In this document: piece by piece, positions 34,217 through 43,249 of the stretch
Layout of the letters: the number at the start of each line of letters is the position of its first letter
Numbering within the stretch: the first letter of the stretch is position 1
Assembly (NCBI GenBank): GCA_965224045.1
Contig: CBDCYD010000001.1
Span: 124,001 to 188,000 of the forward strand
Direction: 5' to 3'
From: Tectiglobus sp965224045
GTDB taxonomy: Bacteria; Pseudomonadota; Alphaproteobacteria; Rhizobiales; Hyphomicrobiaceae
Length of the DNA stretch: 64,000 bases
Translations under genes and position numbers: made by a program
Notes under the pieces: model-generated
What the model was told of the DNA's origin: nothing
Databases searched by the model: none
Seen by the model: the letters and a program-made list of their open reading frames with translations, nothing else

Positions 34217-34641
34217 AGAAGAAGTCGATCAACCGCCCAGGAACGGTCACTGTTGTTTCAGTATTTTCTCGATGAGCCTGCTCCTATGTGCGTTCCGGTA
34301 ATGTGGGCGATTCGGATATGGCACGAGGGTCAACGTCGGTGAACTGGTGCGCCCAGCGCAACACGCACAATGACGGCGCACCAAATCTATGAGATCTAAC
34401 TGCCGCCATCACCGACCGTATCAGCGGTGCCTACGCACTAAAGCTGTCTCGTTGCGCGAAGTTACTGCGAAAGCTGACCTATTCTGCTCGGTCTGAGATG
34501 TTCTTTATATGCGTCGCGGCACGATCGCAGAAGAAGGCGTCCAACCGCGAGACTCATGCCTTGTGCGCTGCGATTGGCGCGCAAGGCCAGTCACGTTGCG
34601 ACGGGCAAACTACCCAAAATTCGGTGCAGAATAAGCCTCGG
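34217..34641. other. Gap without recognised features
   Basis: No gene, repeat or hairpin of note in these 425 bases. It lies between a plus-strand small gene and the 3' end of the minus-strand stomatin-like gene. Confidence 0.35.
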
Positions 34642-35406
34642 TCAGTCCTGACTTAGTCTCTTGCCGATAAGGTTCAGAAAATCGATTGGTAACGGGAACA
34701 CAATCGTCGAACTCTTCTCGCCTGCGATATTGGCCAGTGTTCCGAGATAACGGAGTTGCATTGACTCGGGATGCTGCGAAAGCTTTTCGCCAGCCTGAAC
34801 CAGTTTCTCTGCGGCCTGGAATTCCCCTTCCGCATCAATGATTTTTGCGCGACGCAAGCGTTCGGCTTCGGCCTGCTTGGCAATGGCGCGGACCATCTGC
34901 TCATCAAGATCGATGTGTTTCAGTTCAACATTGGAAACCTTGATGCCCCACGCGTCGGTTTGCTTGTCTAAAATGAGCTGGACATCGGTATTGAGCTGTT
35001 CGCGCTCGGCTAGCATTTGGTCTAGTTCGTGTTGCCCCACAACGGATCGAAGCGTCGTTTGCGCCAGCTCACTCGTCGCTTGATCAAAATCCTCGACCTG
35101 AATGATCGCTCTTTCCGGATCAATGACGCGGTAGTAGACAACGGCATTGACCTTCACCGAGACGTTGTCACGTGAGATCACGTCCTGTGGTGGTACGTCG
35201 AACACGCGTGTTCTGAGATCGATCCGTTCCATTTGTTGGACTACGGGAATAATCAGGATCAGGCCAGGTCCCTTGACGCCAGTAAATCGGCCTAGTGTAA
35301 AAACCACACCACGCTCGTACTCGCGCAGGATGCGAATGGCCGAAGCAAGAATAAAAACGACGAAAAGGATCGGAATGAGGATCGCCAAACTGTACGTAGG
35401 TATCAT
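34642..35406 (-). CDS. SPFH/band 7 protein, slipin (stomatin-like)
   Basis: This 254-residue protein has one N-terminal membrane segment (LAILIPILFVVFILASAIRI) followed by an SPFH domain (REYERGVVFTLGRFTGVKGP, DVPPQDVISRDNVSVKVNAV, VVYYRVIDPERAI) and a helical C-terminal part. Slipins form large oligomers at membrane microdomains and are normally partnered with an NfeD protein. Here the upstream gene is only an nfeD remnant, 18 bases away. The gene lies near hflK-hflC, two other SPFH proteins, on the same strand. Confidence 0.9.
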   Translation of the reverse strand: MIPTYSLAILIPILFVVFILASAIRILREYERGVVFTLGRFTGVKGPGLILIIPVVQQMERIDLRTRVFDVPPQDVISRDNVSVKVNAVVYYRVIDPERAIIQVEDFDQATSELAQTTLRSVVGQHELDQMLAEREQLNTDVQLILDKQTDAWGIKVSNVELKHIDLDEQMVRAIAKQAEAERLRRAKIIDAEGEFQAAEKLVQAGEKLSQHPESMQLRYLGTLANIAGEKSSTIVFPLPIDFLNLIGKRLSQD

Positions 35407-35424
35407 GATTGAGTCCTTGGTGGG

Positions 35425-35640
35425 CTATTCGATGATGAGTGTCAGGCATTCGCGACCGATCACACGGATCCCAGCACCAGCGGTCAAACTCGTATCCGAG
35501 CGTGCAGTGCAGTTCTCAACATTCATGTAAACCCGGCGGCTGTCGGTGTAGATCGGCATTCCAGTTGACGACCTCTCCTTCGGCGCCGATCTGTTGCTCG
35601 CATCGCGATCTCACCGAGTTGTTCAACAGCCTGCTGGTGC
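35425..35640 (-). pseudogene. Remnant of nfeD upstream of the slipin gene
   Basis: Reading the complement, 44 codons from 35559 to the TAG at 35425 match the NfeD OB-fold end: GAGIRVIGRECLTLIIE, with RVYMNVENCTARSD before it. In another frame just upstream the typical IGAEGEVV is seen (about 35567-35593), so a frameshift separates the two. The protease and membrane part of NfeD is missing. NfeD and slipin normally act together. Confidence 0.7.
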
Positions 35641-35817
35641 GAAGTGCCTGCAAGACTCAATGCTTGTTAGCCTGTGCCGAGAACGCGCCTCCATCGGATT
35701 CCTTACCTGTCCGGGGCGGCAGCCTGACAATCCATAGGTCGCGAGACAGAAAGCAACAATAAACGCAGATCTCATTCTGTGGAGCTATCTCGCAGTCACG
35801 GATTCTCAGCATCATCG

Positions 35818-36822
35818 TCACCGGTTGACGGCTGCACGTCGGGCGGGCACGACTTCGCTCCTCGGCGTCATGCCCTTCAGAAACTTGAAGAGGTCACTAT
35901 TTGTAGACAAGACCAGTGTGGTGTTCTTGGCGATGATGGACTCGTAGGACTGCATCGTCCGGATGAACTCATAGAACGCAACGGCTTCCGGGCTCTGATT
36001 GTAGGCCGCTGAGTAGATCGCCGTAGCTTTGGCATCGGCCTTCCCGCGGATCTCCTCCACTTTACGATAGGCCTCGGACCGGATCTTGTTTAGATCACGC
36101 ACCCGATTGCCGCCGATTCTTGCTGCTTCACCGTTTCCCTCGGAAAGAAAGCGTTCGGCTATCTGCCGGCGCTCACTAATCATCCGATCATATATCTTTG
36201 GTCGAACACTCTCATTGTAATTAATTCTCTTAAAGCGAATGTCGAGCAGCTCGATGCCGAACACCAGAACTTTTTCGGATGCCGCCGAAAAGATCTCCTG
36301 CTCAACGGTCTTGCGCCCTTTATCGATTGGTACTAGCGAGCCAATGTCAGCTTTGCGCTCAGCGTCAGTTAGTAACGCATCGCGCAACGGCACACGTCCT
36401 TCGGTTGTCCTTATGATCTCAATCAACTCGTGCTTGGCGATGGCGTTGCGCGTCTCACTGCCGAGTATATCATCCAAGCGGGATTGCGCACTGCGTTCAT
36501 CCCGAAGGCGCAAAAAATACTGAAGTGGATCCTTGATCCGCCAGCGCGCGAAGAGATCAACCGAAATGTAGAGTTTGTCCTTGGTTGGCATATCAGATGG
36601 TGCCCCGTCCCACTCAAGAACTCGTTTGTCAATTGGATTCACGGATTGAATGAAGGGTATTTTAAGCTTTAGCCCGGCCGTCTTCACTGGATCGCCAACC
36701 GGTTTGCCAAACTGCGTTATGATGACCTGCTGGACCTCGGTCACAGTATAAAATGAGCTCATCGCCAGAAATGAAGTGCCCAACACAATGGCGGCGAGGA
36801 TGATCTGCTTCATCAAACTCAT
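35818..36822 (-). CDS. hflC: HflC, regulator of FtsH protease (SPFH family)
   Basis: The 334-residue product has an N-terminal membrane anchor (QIILAAIVLGTSFLAMSSFY), SPFH domain (TEVQQVIITQFGKPVGD, LYISVDLFARWRIKDPLQY) and the family stretch RPKIYDRMISERRQIAERFL and SEGNGEAARIGG, then EIRGKADAKATAIYSAAYNQ. HflC pairs with HflK around FtsH and controls membrane-protein degradation. Its start overlaps the hflK stop (ATGA at 36819-36822). The pair is complete on this island and may be an additional copy. Confidence 0.93.
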   Translation of the reverse strand: MSLMKQIILAAIVLGTSFLAMSSFYTVTEVQQVIITQFGKPVGDPVKTAGLKLKIPFIQSVNPIDKRVLEWDGAPSDMPTKDKLYISVDLFARWRIKDPLQYFLRLRDERSAQSRLDDILGSETRNAIAKHELIEIIRTTEGRVPLRDALLTDAERKADIGSLVPIDKGRKTVEQEIFSAASEKVLVFGIELLDIRFKRINYNESVRPKIYDRMISERRQIAERFLSEGNGEAARIGGNRVRDLNKIRSEAYRKVEEIRGKADAKATAIYSAAYNQSPEAVAFYEFIRTMQSYESIIAKNTTLVLSTNSDLFKFLKGMTPRSEVVPARRAAVNR

Positions 36823-37883
36823 GGCAAAGTTGCCTTTTCAGGATTGAGATTAAGGAATGGGAGAATGCCACGCGTTTCCTGATCGACGATGATCTTGGAA
36901 CGTATGCCTGGCATAATTTTTTGGAGCGTCTCGAGATATATGCGACGGCGCGTTACTTCTGGTGCTTTGCGGTATTCTGCAAACAACGCAAGGAAGCGCG
37001 CCGTATCACCCTTGGCTTCGTTGATTCTCTTCAGCCTGTAGCCGTCGGCCTCGCGGATGGCTTGATCTTTCTCACCCTCTGCCAACGGTATAACCTTGTT
37101 GTAGGCACGGCGGGCTTCATTAATCAGACGTTCTTTTTGCTGCTGGGCCTGATTGACCTCGTTGAACGATTCCTGGACCGGCTTGGGAGGGTTGATGTTT
37201 TTCAATTGCACCTGGTCAATACTGATGCCCATGGCATACTTCGTTGAGAGTGCTTGCATCTTCTTCAATGCCTCGGTTTCAATCTCCTGGCGTCCAATTG
37301 TGATAACCTCGTCAACTGTGCGATCGCCGACGACCTCGCGCATCACAGATTCTGAAACATGACGCAGTGTTCCGCTGGGCTCTCGGACTTCGAACAGGAA
37401 TTTTACGGGGTCAAGAATCCGGTACTGAACCACCCATTCAACCAAGGCAGCATTCAAATCTCCCGTCACCATCTGGGTTTCGCGTGTTCGATCATGCGGT
37501 CGCGCACTCTGGTACGGATCACGAGCCCCCGGTGTGTCGAAGCCGAATTCCTGCTTCAGCTGACGCTTGACGGGAACAATCGTTGCTACGTCTATCCCAA
37601 GCGGTAGCTTGAAATGCAGTCCGGGCGGTACATTCTGAACATACTTTCCGAAACGCTGAACGACCGCAACCGAGTCACTCGGCACTGTGTAGTAGGTCGT
37701 CCATAGGGCCAGTCCGACAAGTAACACTGCAACCAGGATAAGGATGCCTCGCAGACCGCCGCCGGGCATCGCCCCCTTCAGGCGGGCTTGTCCTTTTCGA
37801 ATTAAGTCTTCGATGTCAGACCCGGGATTGTTGCCACTTCCCCAGGGCTTATTCGGTCCACTATTATCATTCTGCCATGGCAT
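36819..37883 (-). CDS. hflK: HflK, regulator of FtsH protease (SPFH family)
   Basis: The 354-residue protein begins with the typical Gly/Asn/Pro-rich cytosolic stretch (PWQNDNSGPNKPWGSGNN), has one membrane segment (GILILVAVLLVGLALWTTYY) and an SPFH domain (DSVAVVQRFGKYVQNVPPGL). The signature YAMGISIDQVQLKNINPPKP is present, and the C-terminal helix carries EGEKDQAIREADGYRLKRIN. With HflC it forms a cage around FtsH. It is the first gene of the hflKC operon here. Confidence 0.93.
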   Translation of the reverse strand: MPWQNDNSGPNKPWGSGNNPGSDIEDLIRKGQARLKGAMPGGGLRGILILVAVLLVGLALWTTYYTVPSDSVAVVQRFGKYVQNVPPGLHFKLPLGIDVATIVPVKRQLKQEFGFDTPGARDPYQSARPHDRTRETQMVTGDLNAALVEWVVQYRILDPVKFLFEVREPSGTLRHVSESVMREVVGDRTVDEVITIGRQEIETEALKKMQALSTKYAMGISIDQVQLKNINPPKPVQESFNEVNQAQQQKERLINEARRAYNKVIPLAEGEKDQAIREADGYRLKRINEAKGDTARFLALFAEYRKAPEVTRRRIYLETLQKIMPGIRSKIIVDQETRGILPFLNLNPEKATLP

Positions 37884-37997
37884 ACGCGATAATCTCTGTT
37901 CTGTGCGTCGGTGAAATTTCTATCGGTTCATTCAAAGCCGCTTTAGTGGGTAGGATCATTTCGGCTGGTGGGTGTTGGGCACTCGCCAGCTGCAGAG

Positions 37998-38387
37998 CTA
38001 ATGCGGATGACAGGGCATGCCGTCATCGCTTGCTCGGTCCATGGCCTCTTGATCTGACACCTTATTGCTGTTCTCAGACTTGGGCTCTGTTGCTTCACCA
38101 ATGTAGTCAAATCCCGCGTCTCCAATTGGTGGCGCCCCATCGTGCTTGATCGCATCATCGAGTTCATCGGGATCGACAACATACGATTGCGACAAACTCT
38201 TCTGGCCTGGTTCTGACTGCCGACAAATGTACGTCTGCAACTGGCGATAGGCATAAAACGAAAGCCCCTGCAGGAGTTCTTCCTCGGTTACGACTTCGTA
38301 GTTTCCAGCAGGCAATGTTTTGCCAATGTATTCGAGCAGGAACGGATTCTTGAACGTTACAATTTTCTTGTGTGTGCGTATCGTCAT
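37998..38387 (-). CDS. Conserved hypothetical protein, 129 residues
   Basis: The N-terminal half has the pattern KKIVTFKNPFLLEYIGKTLP then AGNYEVVTEEELLQGLSFYA, of a type I associate with rhizobial hypothetical proteins near stress genes. The C-terminal half is acidic and probably disordered. No membrane segment. It lies upstream of hflK on the same strand, with 114 bases between. Role unknown. Confidence 0.75.
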   Translation of the reverse strand: MTIRTHKKIVTFKNPFLLEYIGKTLPAGNYEVVTEEELLQGLSFYAYRQLQTYICRQSEPGQKSLSQSYVVDPDELDDAIKHDGAPPIGDAGFDYIGEATEPKSENSNKVSDQEAMDRASDDGMPCHPH

Positions 38388-38470
38388 CGAACTCCTCTTG
38401 GCCCATCCACGGAGTGACCTGCAGAAGCGGGGAAGGAGGCATATAGCGCGCCTCCTCCTCTTGATCTTCG

Positions 38471-38617
38471 TTATTGCTTAGGTGGCGGCTTGACTTCCGC
38501 AGGCTTCGCATCAGGCTGTGTTGCTGGTGCTGCAATACCAGGCTCCGACTTGGACTTGTCAGCAACCTTTTCCTTCTCCGTAGCACCTTTTTCCGCGAAC
38601 CATTTACCAAATGACAT
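38471..38617 (-). CDS. Small hypothetical protein, 48 residues
   Basis: A 49-codon complement frame starts at ATG 38617 with AAGGATAGG before it. The product opens SFGKWFAEKGATEKEK and ends in AEVKPPPKQ, with an Ala/Pro/Lys-rich middle. It is too short for most gene callers. It lies 83 bases upstream of the 129-residue hypothetical gene and may share its transcript. Confidence 0.7.
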   Translation of the reverse strand: MSFGKWFAEKGATEKEKVADKSKSEPGIAAPATQPDAKPAEVKPPPKQ

Positions 38618-39078
38618 TTGCCTATCCTTCATTTTTGCAGCAAAGAGTTGCTACCTACTGCATCTAGTTATCGATTTAGATTTATTCAATGTGTCGTCGA
38701 GGCGTACGTGCGGATTTTGAAAGCTACGAAAACGCGCCCAACACAACGAAGGCCAGAAATATGAACGTGGAACAAGTGACAAACACCGAGGTTCGATGAT
38801 AAAAAGTTTGCCGTAGGCTGGTATTCGACGCGTTTGACCTGGAATGGAACATCCAAACTCTCCCGTGCTAATTCAGTAAGGCACTTTATTTATTTATACA
38901 GAAATTCACATGTTTTATATTATAGGTTCGAGTCTCCCTATATCTGAGCGTGACGGCGCCGAATCGCATCAACGAAAAGAGTCTGCACTCCGTATTTTTC
39001 AGTTTGTTGGCAGAAAGGGCCTGTTTCAGGCAGCTTACCGTTCTGGCCTGTCGAAACTGTACGCCTCCTCCTATCTGT
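38618..39078. other. Gap without a gene
   Basis: AT-rich patches occur and a short segment around 38924-38945 (GGTTCGAGTCTCCC) resembles a tRNA T-arm but does not pair properly. No gene is seen. Confidence 0.35.
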
Positions 39079-39210
39079 TTATCCTGTATAAATTGTCACT
39101 GCGATCAAACCCAACGTCACAATAATGGGCGCGACTATTGGAGCTACAAAAAAAGATTTCAGATTCATTTTTGACGTCGGACGGCTTAGTCGGTGGGTGT
39201 CTACTGTCAT
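39079..39210 (-). CDS. Tiny single-span membrane protein, 43 residues
   Basis: ATG 39210 overlaps the stop of the gene before it (ATGA), so it is translationally coupled. The product has 16 polar residues and then one membrane segment (VAPIVAPIIVTLGLIAVTIY). It is too short for normal gene callers but the coupling supports it. Its partner at 39207-39560 is also a membrane protein, so they may work together. Confidence 0.7.
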   Translation of the reverse strand: MTVDTHRLSRPTSKMNLKSFFVAPIVAPIIVTLGLIAVTIYTG

Positions 39211-39560
39211 GACTGTTCCTTCAAGATCATTTCGGCGCAAGTTCGCGCCATTGTCGAGTTAATGGAATCTGATCCAGGCATCTTTGCCCAACCGGCTTCT
39301 TCCACGAAAGACGCCAATTTCCAGGTATCGACTTTTCCGAGTGCAATGAGTTGAGCCTGCGCATCCGCACTCTGCCGATAGTTTGCAACGCAAATTGGTG
39401 CTAGCGCAGCCACGACGGCGGTGTCAGCACGGGCTTGCGCGTTTACCTCCGCCTTGCTGGCAGTAACCCAGCCACCCCAGGTAAAGCCGAGAATTACTGT
39501 TGCTACAGCGCCAATTGCGGCACCTATGAGTAGGGGTTTCAGGTTGATTGGCATGTCCAT
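39207..39560 (-). CDS. Membrane-anchored hypothetical protein, 117 residues
   Basis: A hydrophobic N-terminal segment (PLLIGAAIGAVATVILGFTW) anchors a helical domain with KAEVNAQARADTAVVAALAP, ICVANYRQSADAQAQLIALG and a late cysteine pair (IC, TCAEMIL). This layout is common in rhizobial hypothetical proteins. Two in-frame ATGs (39560, 39554) could start it. It is coupled to the 43-residue protein gene downstream. Confidence 0.7.
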   Translation of the reverse strand: MDMPINLKPLLIGAAIGAVATVILGFTWGGWVTASKAEVNAQARADTAVVAALAPICVANYRQSADAQAQLIALGKVDTWKLASFVEEAGWAKMPGSDSINSTMARTCAEMILKEQS

Positions 39561-39911
39561 TGCGCAAGCCTTCCATCAGTGAGGTTGAAGACAGTGTCGT
39601 GCAGAAAAGTCATGCACCACCACATTTTGCTACGGGAGCAGTAGCTGTCGTAGCTGCATAGAAAAATCGTTCTCGCATGGAGAATTGATTGTTCTGATAT
39701 CTGCCTGTTTTGGCGACTGGCTCCAGAAGCGAAGAGGTTCCTGGAGAGCTTAGAGTCGGGTGCGAGAGGCTGTTGTTGATTTTTGTTGTACTGTGCAAAT
39801 TTCTTCGCCTAACTCACCCATACACGTAGCACCTTCGCACGTGTATGCTGCTAATCCAGGTTAGCCTTGGAAAATATTTGTCGACGTTAAAAGCCGCGTG
39901 GGCGCGTTGCA
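39561..39911. other. Gap between small membrane gene and Crp/Fnr-type gene
   Basis: No convincing gene is found in these 351 bases; a 62-codon minus frame lacks a ribosome site and protein character. Confidence 0.35.
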
Positions 39912-40613
39912 CTAAGCATGGCCGTAACCGGCGAGCTCTTTGAGGCCGTCGACATCATGAATGACGACATGTCGGTCCTTGAGTGTCATGAGCTTGAGCT
40001 CACGGAGCTGGCGTAGCGTTCGATTGACGTGGATCGCACTCAATCCCAACGCGTCACCCAGAACGTACTGAGTGAGTGGGCAGTCGAACGTGTCATTGTT
40101 TGCAAGGCCGACGAGCAGCAACCTTTCATAAAGCTCAAGAAAGAAGTGAGCGGCGCGCTCGATTGCGCTGCGCCGGCCGATACTGACCAAGTGCTCGACG
40201 ATCATCGCTTCATCTCTTGAGACGGCCCACAATATCGCGCTGCCAAGCCGCGGAAATTCGGCCAGAATGCTCATTATGCGCGGAGCCGCTATGGCGCTCA
40301 ACGTGACATCGGTCAAGGCCGAGAATGAGTGATCCGATGCGCGCAACAGAATGCTGCGCAATCCGACACAGTCTCCTGGGACGGGAAATGTAATGATTTG
40401 CCGATCCCCATCTGGCAGGCTCTTGAAGCTGCACCCCCAACCCGTTTGTATGACGTAGGCAACTTGATTCGTCTGGCCCTCGTATGAGATCTCCTTGCCA
40501 CTTTGCACGGCGACGGATTTTGCTTGGACTTCGGCCAGACACTCCAGCTCAAGCTCGGATAGCTGCATGAAGCTCTGCAGTTTCTTTACCAGGCAGGTCG
40601 GCTCGTTGGTCAC
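39912..40613 (-). CDS. Crp/Fnr-family transcription regulator
   Basis: This 233-residue protein starts at GTG 40613. It has an N-terminal cyclic-nucleotide-binding-type beta-barrel (GKEISYEGQTNQVAYVIQTG, IITFPVPGDCVGLRSIL), a long dimer helix, and a C-terminal winged helix (LTQYVLGDALGLSAIHVNRT, LRQLRELKLMTLKDRHVVIH). The iron-sulfur cysteines of Fnr are absent, and I see no FixK-specific feature. Related rhizobial proteins often regulate stress or low-oxygen genes. It may control genes of the surrounding stress cargo (inference). Confidence 0.88.
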   Translation of the reverse strand: MTNEPTCLVKKLQSFMQLSELELECLAEVQAKSVAVQSGKEISYEGQTNQVAYVIQTGWGCSFKSLPDGDRQIITFPVPGDCVGLRSILLRASDHSFSALTDVTLSAIAAPRIMSILAEFPRLGSAILWAVSRDEAMIVEHLVSIGRRSAIERAAHFFLELYERLLLVGLANNDTFDCPLTQYVLGDALGLSAIHVNRTLRQLRELKLMTLKDRHVVIHDVDGLKELAGYGHA

Positions 40614-41169
40614 ATCGATTGCTTTCGTAAAGGAGCGAATTGGTTATCCATCTATGGCTCGGTGGATCATTTCGCCCGAAGCTTGCGCAATTGGCTCCAC
40701 AATGATCAGGTGAAGGACTCCCTTGTAAGTTGCGGCCGAGCGCTCATGTGTAACATCTCAACGTCGGCCATCACCGTTACTTTGGTCGGCCGAGAGCGGC
40801 GAGTGCTTGTGTACCCCGCAACTGTGCTCGCCGTCATCCACTGAGACAATATCATTCTAGTTTTGACGGGCTCGCGTATCCCCGCGGGAAGCTTGCTGCA
40901 TCTTTCCGCCAAGCCGCCGCGAGCCCGGTGAACTCCCATGATTTGCCGCGCTGCCAATTGGCCTACTGCATTCTGGCAAACGTCCTTGAGTAGCATAGAG
41001 CAGAAAGGGGCGCACGGTGCAGCTGACAACCGTACGTGACCGGAATGCGGCTCCTGCATCGGCCATCGAACGCTAGTCCAAGTTAGCATCGATGTTTGAT
41101 TGCCGCTCTACAAAGACCAATGTCAACGAAGCCGATTGAACCGCTTCCATCTACACGGAGTGACAGAAT
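40614..41169. other. Gap of 556 bases upstream of Crp/Fnr gene
   Basis: Only shadow frames are present. The region upstream of the GTG at 40613 must hold the regulator's promoter. No clear Fnr-type palindrome (TTGAT-N4-ATCAA) was found. Confidence 0.35.
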
Positions 41170-41418
41170 ATGAGCAGCGCAACTGATCCCAAAGAGATTG
41201 CCCCAGGACTTGCCGCGCTCTCGATTTGCGAGTCAATCTTGATTTCTCTGGAGGACCTGAAGATTGCAAGCGCGAAGGAAGTGTCTGCAATACTGGACGA
41301 TGCAGCTGCAGCACATCGAAATGCTGATCAAGCATCTCAAGATCAGTCGTTGCATCGCGAGGTTGTTGCCATAATCGAACGCATTATTGCAGGCGGAAAC
41401 TCGGTCAGTAAGCCGTGA
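41170..41418 (+). CDS. Small conserved-type hypothetical protein, 82 residues
   Basis: GGAGTGACAG precedes the ATG. The pattern AALSICESILISLEDLKIAS then AKEVSAILDDAAAAHRNADQ resembles small helical proteins I associate with rhizobial genomes. No membrane segment. Function unknown. Confidence 0.7.
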   Translation: MSSATDPKEIAPGLAALSICESILISLEDLKIASAKEVSAILDDAAAAHRNADQASQDQSLHREVVAIIERIIAGGNSVSKP

Positions 41419-41792
41419 GCTGTGTCTGTTGATAAAGCAGCCGCGGACTTCAACATTTCTTCCGAAGATGATGCAAAGGTGGAACCGACTGACCACCAAA
41501 GAGCCTTCGCATGGCTTAGTTCACATCCTTGTTCGCGAACGGTCGATGAGAAGGTGACAGAAAAGCATGCCACTCAGTCTCCTGTCTCCAGCGCCAAGTG
41601 TGTAGCGCTAGGTGGCCCGCTTGGTTGTCCCCAAGCCGATCCAAAATCTATCGAATCAACGCACAGCTGTGCTGAAGATACGGTCGGAATGGGCAGCCAA
41701 ACGAGGACGTACAGCGAATGCGCACTCCGTGGCCAACGATTGTGCCCGCAAAGCAAACCGCAACTCTTCGCGGCCACGAAGAAATGTTACAG
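41419..41792. other. Gap with an uncertain GTG-started frame
   Basis: A plus frame from GTG 41422 to 41871 begins protein-like (VDKAAADFNISSEDDAKVEP), but the second half has shadow-type composition and overlaps the minus gene at 41793. It may be a decayed gene; I do not call it. Confidence 0.3.
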
Positions 41793-42086
41793 CTACCGAG
41801 AACAATTCTTCAATGCTAAGCGAACGTCGTCGACCAAAGCGACAATCACAGCATGTTTAAGCATCGCTTGACCGTCGAGATCATGACAACGCGTAACAAG
41901 GCCATCAAGTCCATTTAGCAATGTCAGTGCGTACTCGGCATGGGGAAGATCTTGCGGCACCGACAAAGCGATTTCACGCGCGTCGCGAACGGTAGTCGTC
42001 GCGACGGAGCGATCAGGTTCAATTCTTCGAGCCTTCTGTGCGTGCGCTTTGATTACTGAATCGACGGCACTTTGTTGGTCTCTCAT
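41793..42086 (-). CDS. Hypothetical protein, 97 residues
   Basis: The frame has GATCTTGAGC-type purines before the ATG at 42086 and codes for a helical soluble protein (SVPQDLPHAEYALTLLNGLD, then HAVIVALVDDVRLALKN). No family is recognised. It stands alone among small stress-region genes. Confidence 0.5.
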   Translation of the reverse strand: MRDQQSAVDSVIKAHAQKARRIEPDRSVATTTVRDAREIALSVPQDLPHAEYALTLLNGLDGLVTRCHDLDGQAMLKHAVIVALVDDVRLALKNCSR

Positions 42087-42860
42087 TTGCTCAAGATCCT
42101 TCCCGTCTATAAACGATCAAGTCGCATATGGGCGCCCGTGGAACGATCTGCCCCATAGCGATGTCATGTTGCGGTAAAGGTGTTTGAATGATTGCTGATG
42201 ACGCAGTGGACCTATGCTGCCCCAACGGTTGAGCGACAAACTGTAGTTGCCGCTTAATGTCCCAGCTCGCGCACAGGACTGCAAAATGGCGCAACTTGCA
42301 AGGACAATCTTTTGGGGGTGCGCCAGCAGGATTTATCAAGTTGAGAGCCTCTTCTCAGTAGGCTTTGATGTATCACAACATTCCAAGTTTGCGCGTGAAC
42401 GCAGGTATTGGCATATGCCGGTTGATCCGTTCAAAATTCCGGGTCTTCCGGAAGCAGCAGTCTGCGACCTCTTCCGGCAACCGAACTCTAGGCTACAACA
42501 CTCGGCGTTTTTCTGTCTCTTGGCCAAGCCGGTCTGTTCTTTGGTTTCCAGGAACAACTTCACGTTCACGTCGCTTCGCAAGTGTTATCGCACCGACCAG
42601 ATTTGCGTCATGTGTTTGATGCCGTGTGTGCGGTCTGACCTTTCAGCTCGGTGGCGAAGCGCCCATTTATTGGAGGCTCCGAGACATAGGGCGGGTCTTC
42701 GGCATTGCAAGAGAAGTCCCGTAGATCGGCGAACCCGTTGGTCGCGGATTTCGTTGACCAGCTCACGGTCATAAGCAAGGCTGGAGAGTTGATGAGTTCG
42801 CTCACTACGTACGCATTATCAGGAACTGGATGTCAGTCGACAGGGTAGCAGGAGATAGCC
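42087..42860. other. Gap of about 770 bases without a convincing gene
   Basis: Frames on both strands here (for example 42247-42774 plus) have mixed composition and no ribosome sites. It may contain decayed sequence. GGAGATAGCC at the end is the ribosome site of the next gene. Confidence 0.35.
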
Positions 42861-43124
42861 ATGACCTCAGAACAGGAAATCACGATATTCGCACGCCTTA
42901 GGGCACACGAGATTCTGATCCAAGACCTTCTGTGCCATGTTTTCGAGGACGACCCGGGCGCTCTTAGGGATCATGCCTCCCGAATGTATGCACGCCTGGA
43001 TATTGGCAAACTTTCGGGTTTTAGCCCAGCAGAGGAGGCGCGCGTGTCGTATGAGACGCAAGAGTCTATTGCGCGAATTGTCGAGGAAACAGCATGTCGT
43101 GCCGAAGAGCGACGCACGCTATAG
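42861..43124 (+). CDS. Small hypothetical protein, 87 residues
   Basis: AGGAGATAGCC lies directly before the ATG. The product is helical and acidic with EQEITIFARLRAHEILIQDL then LLCHVFEDDPGALRDHASRM and EESIARIVEETA-like end. It has no membrane segment. I recognise no family. Confidence 0.65.
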   Translation: MTSEQEITIFARLRAHEILIQDLLCHVFEDDPGALRDHASRMYARLDIGKLSGFSPAEEARVSYETQESIARIVEETACRAEERRTL

Positions 43125-43249
43125 GGCCCGGATGCGAAATTTGATTTTCGGCCTTGGGCGCCCCTTGGGCTGAAGGAATTTGGAGTTGTGGAGCGTCTCT
43201 TGTCCTCAGGACATGCTGCTGCAAAAGAAACGGCCCGGCATTCAAGCCT

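Noticed and set aside
38924..38950. tRNA 3'-end fragment (GGTTCGAGTC) as a right attachment site
   Set aside because: The T-stem does not pair and the acceptor sequence does not match the broken tRNA-Leu; chance resemblance is likely.
42247..42774. A 175-codon plus-strand frame
   Set aside because: Its composition changes along the frame to arginine/serine-rich shadow type, and it has no ribosome site.
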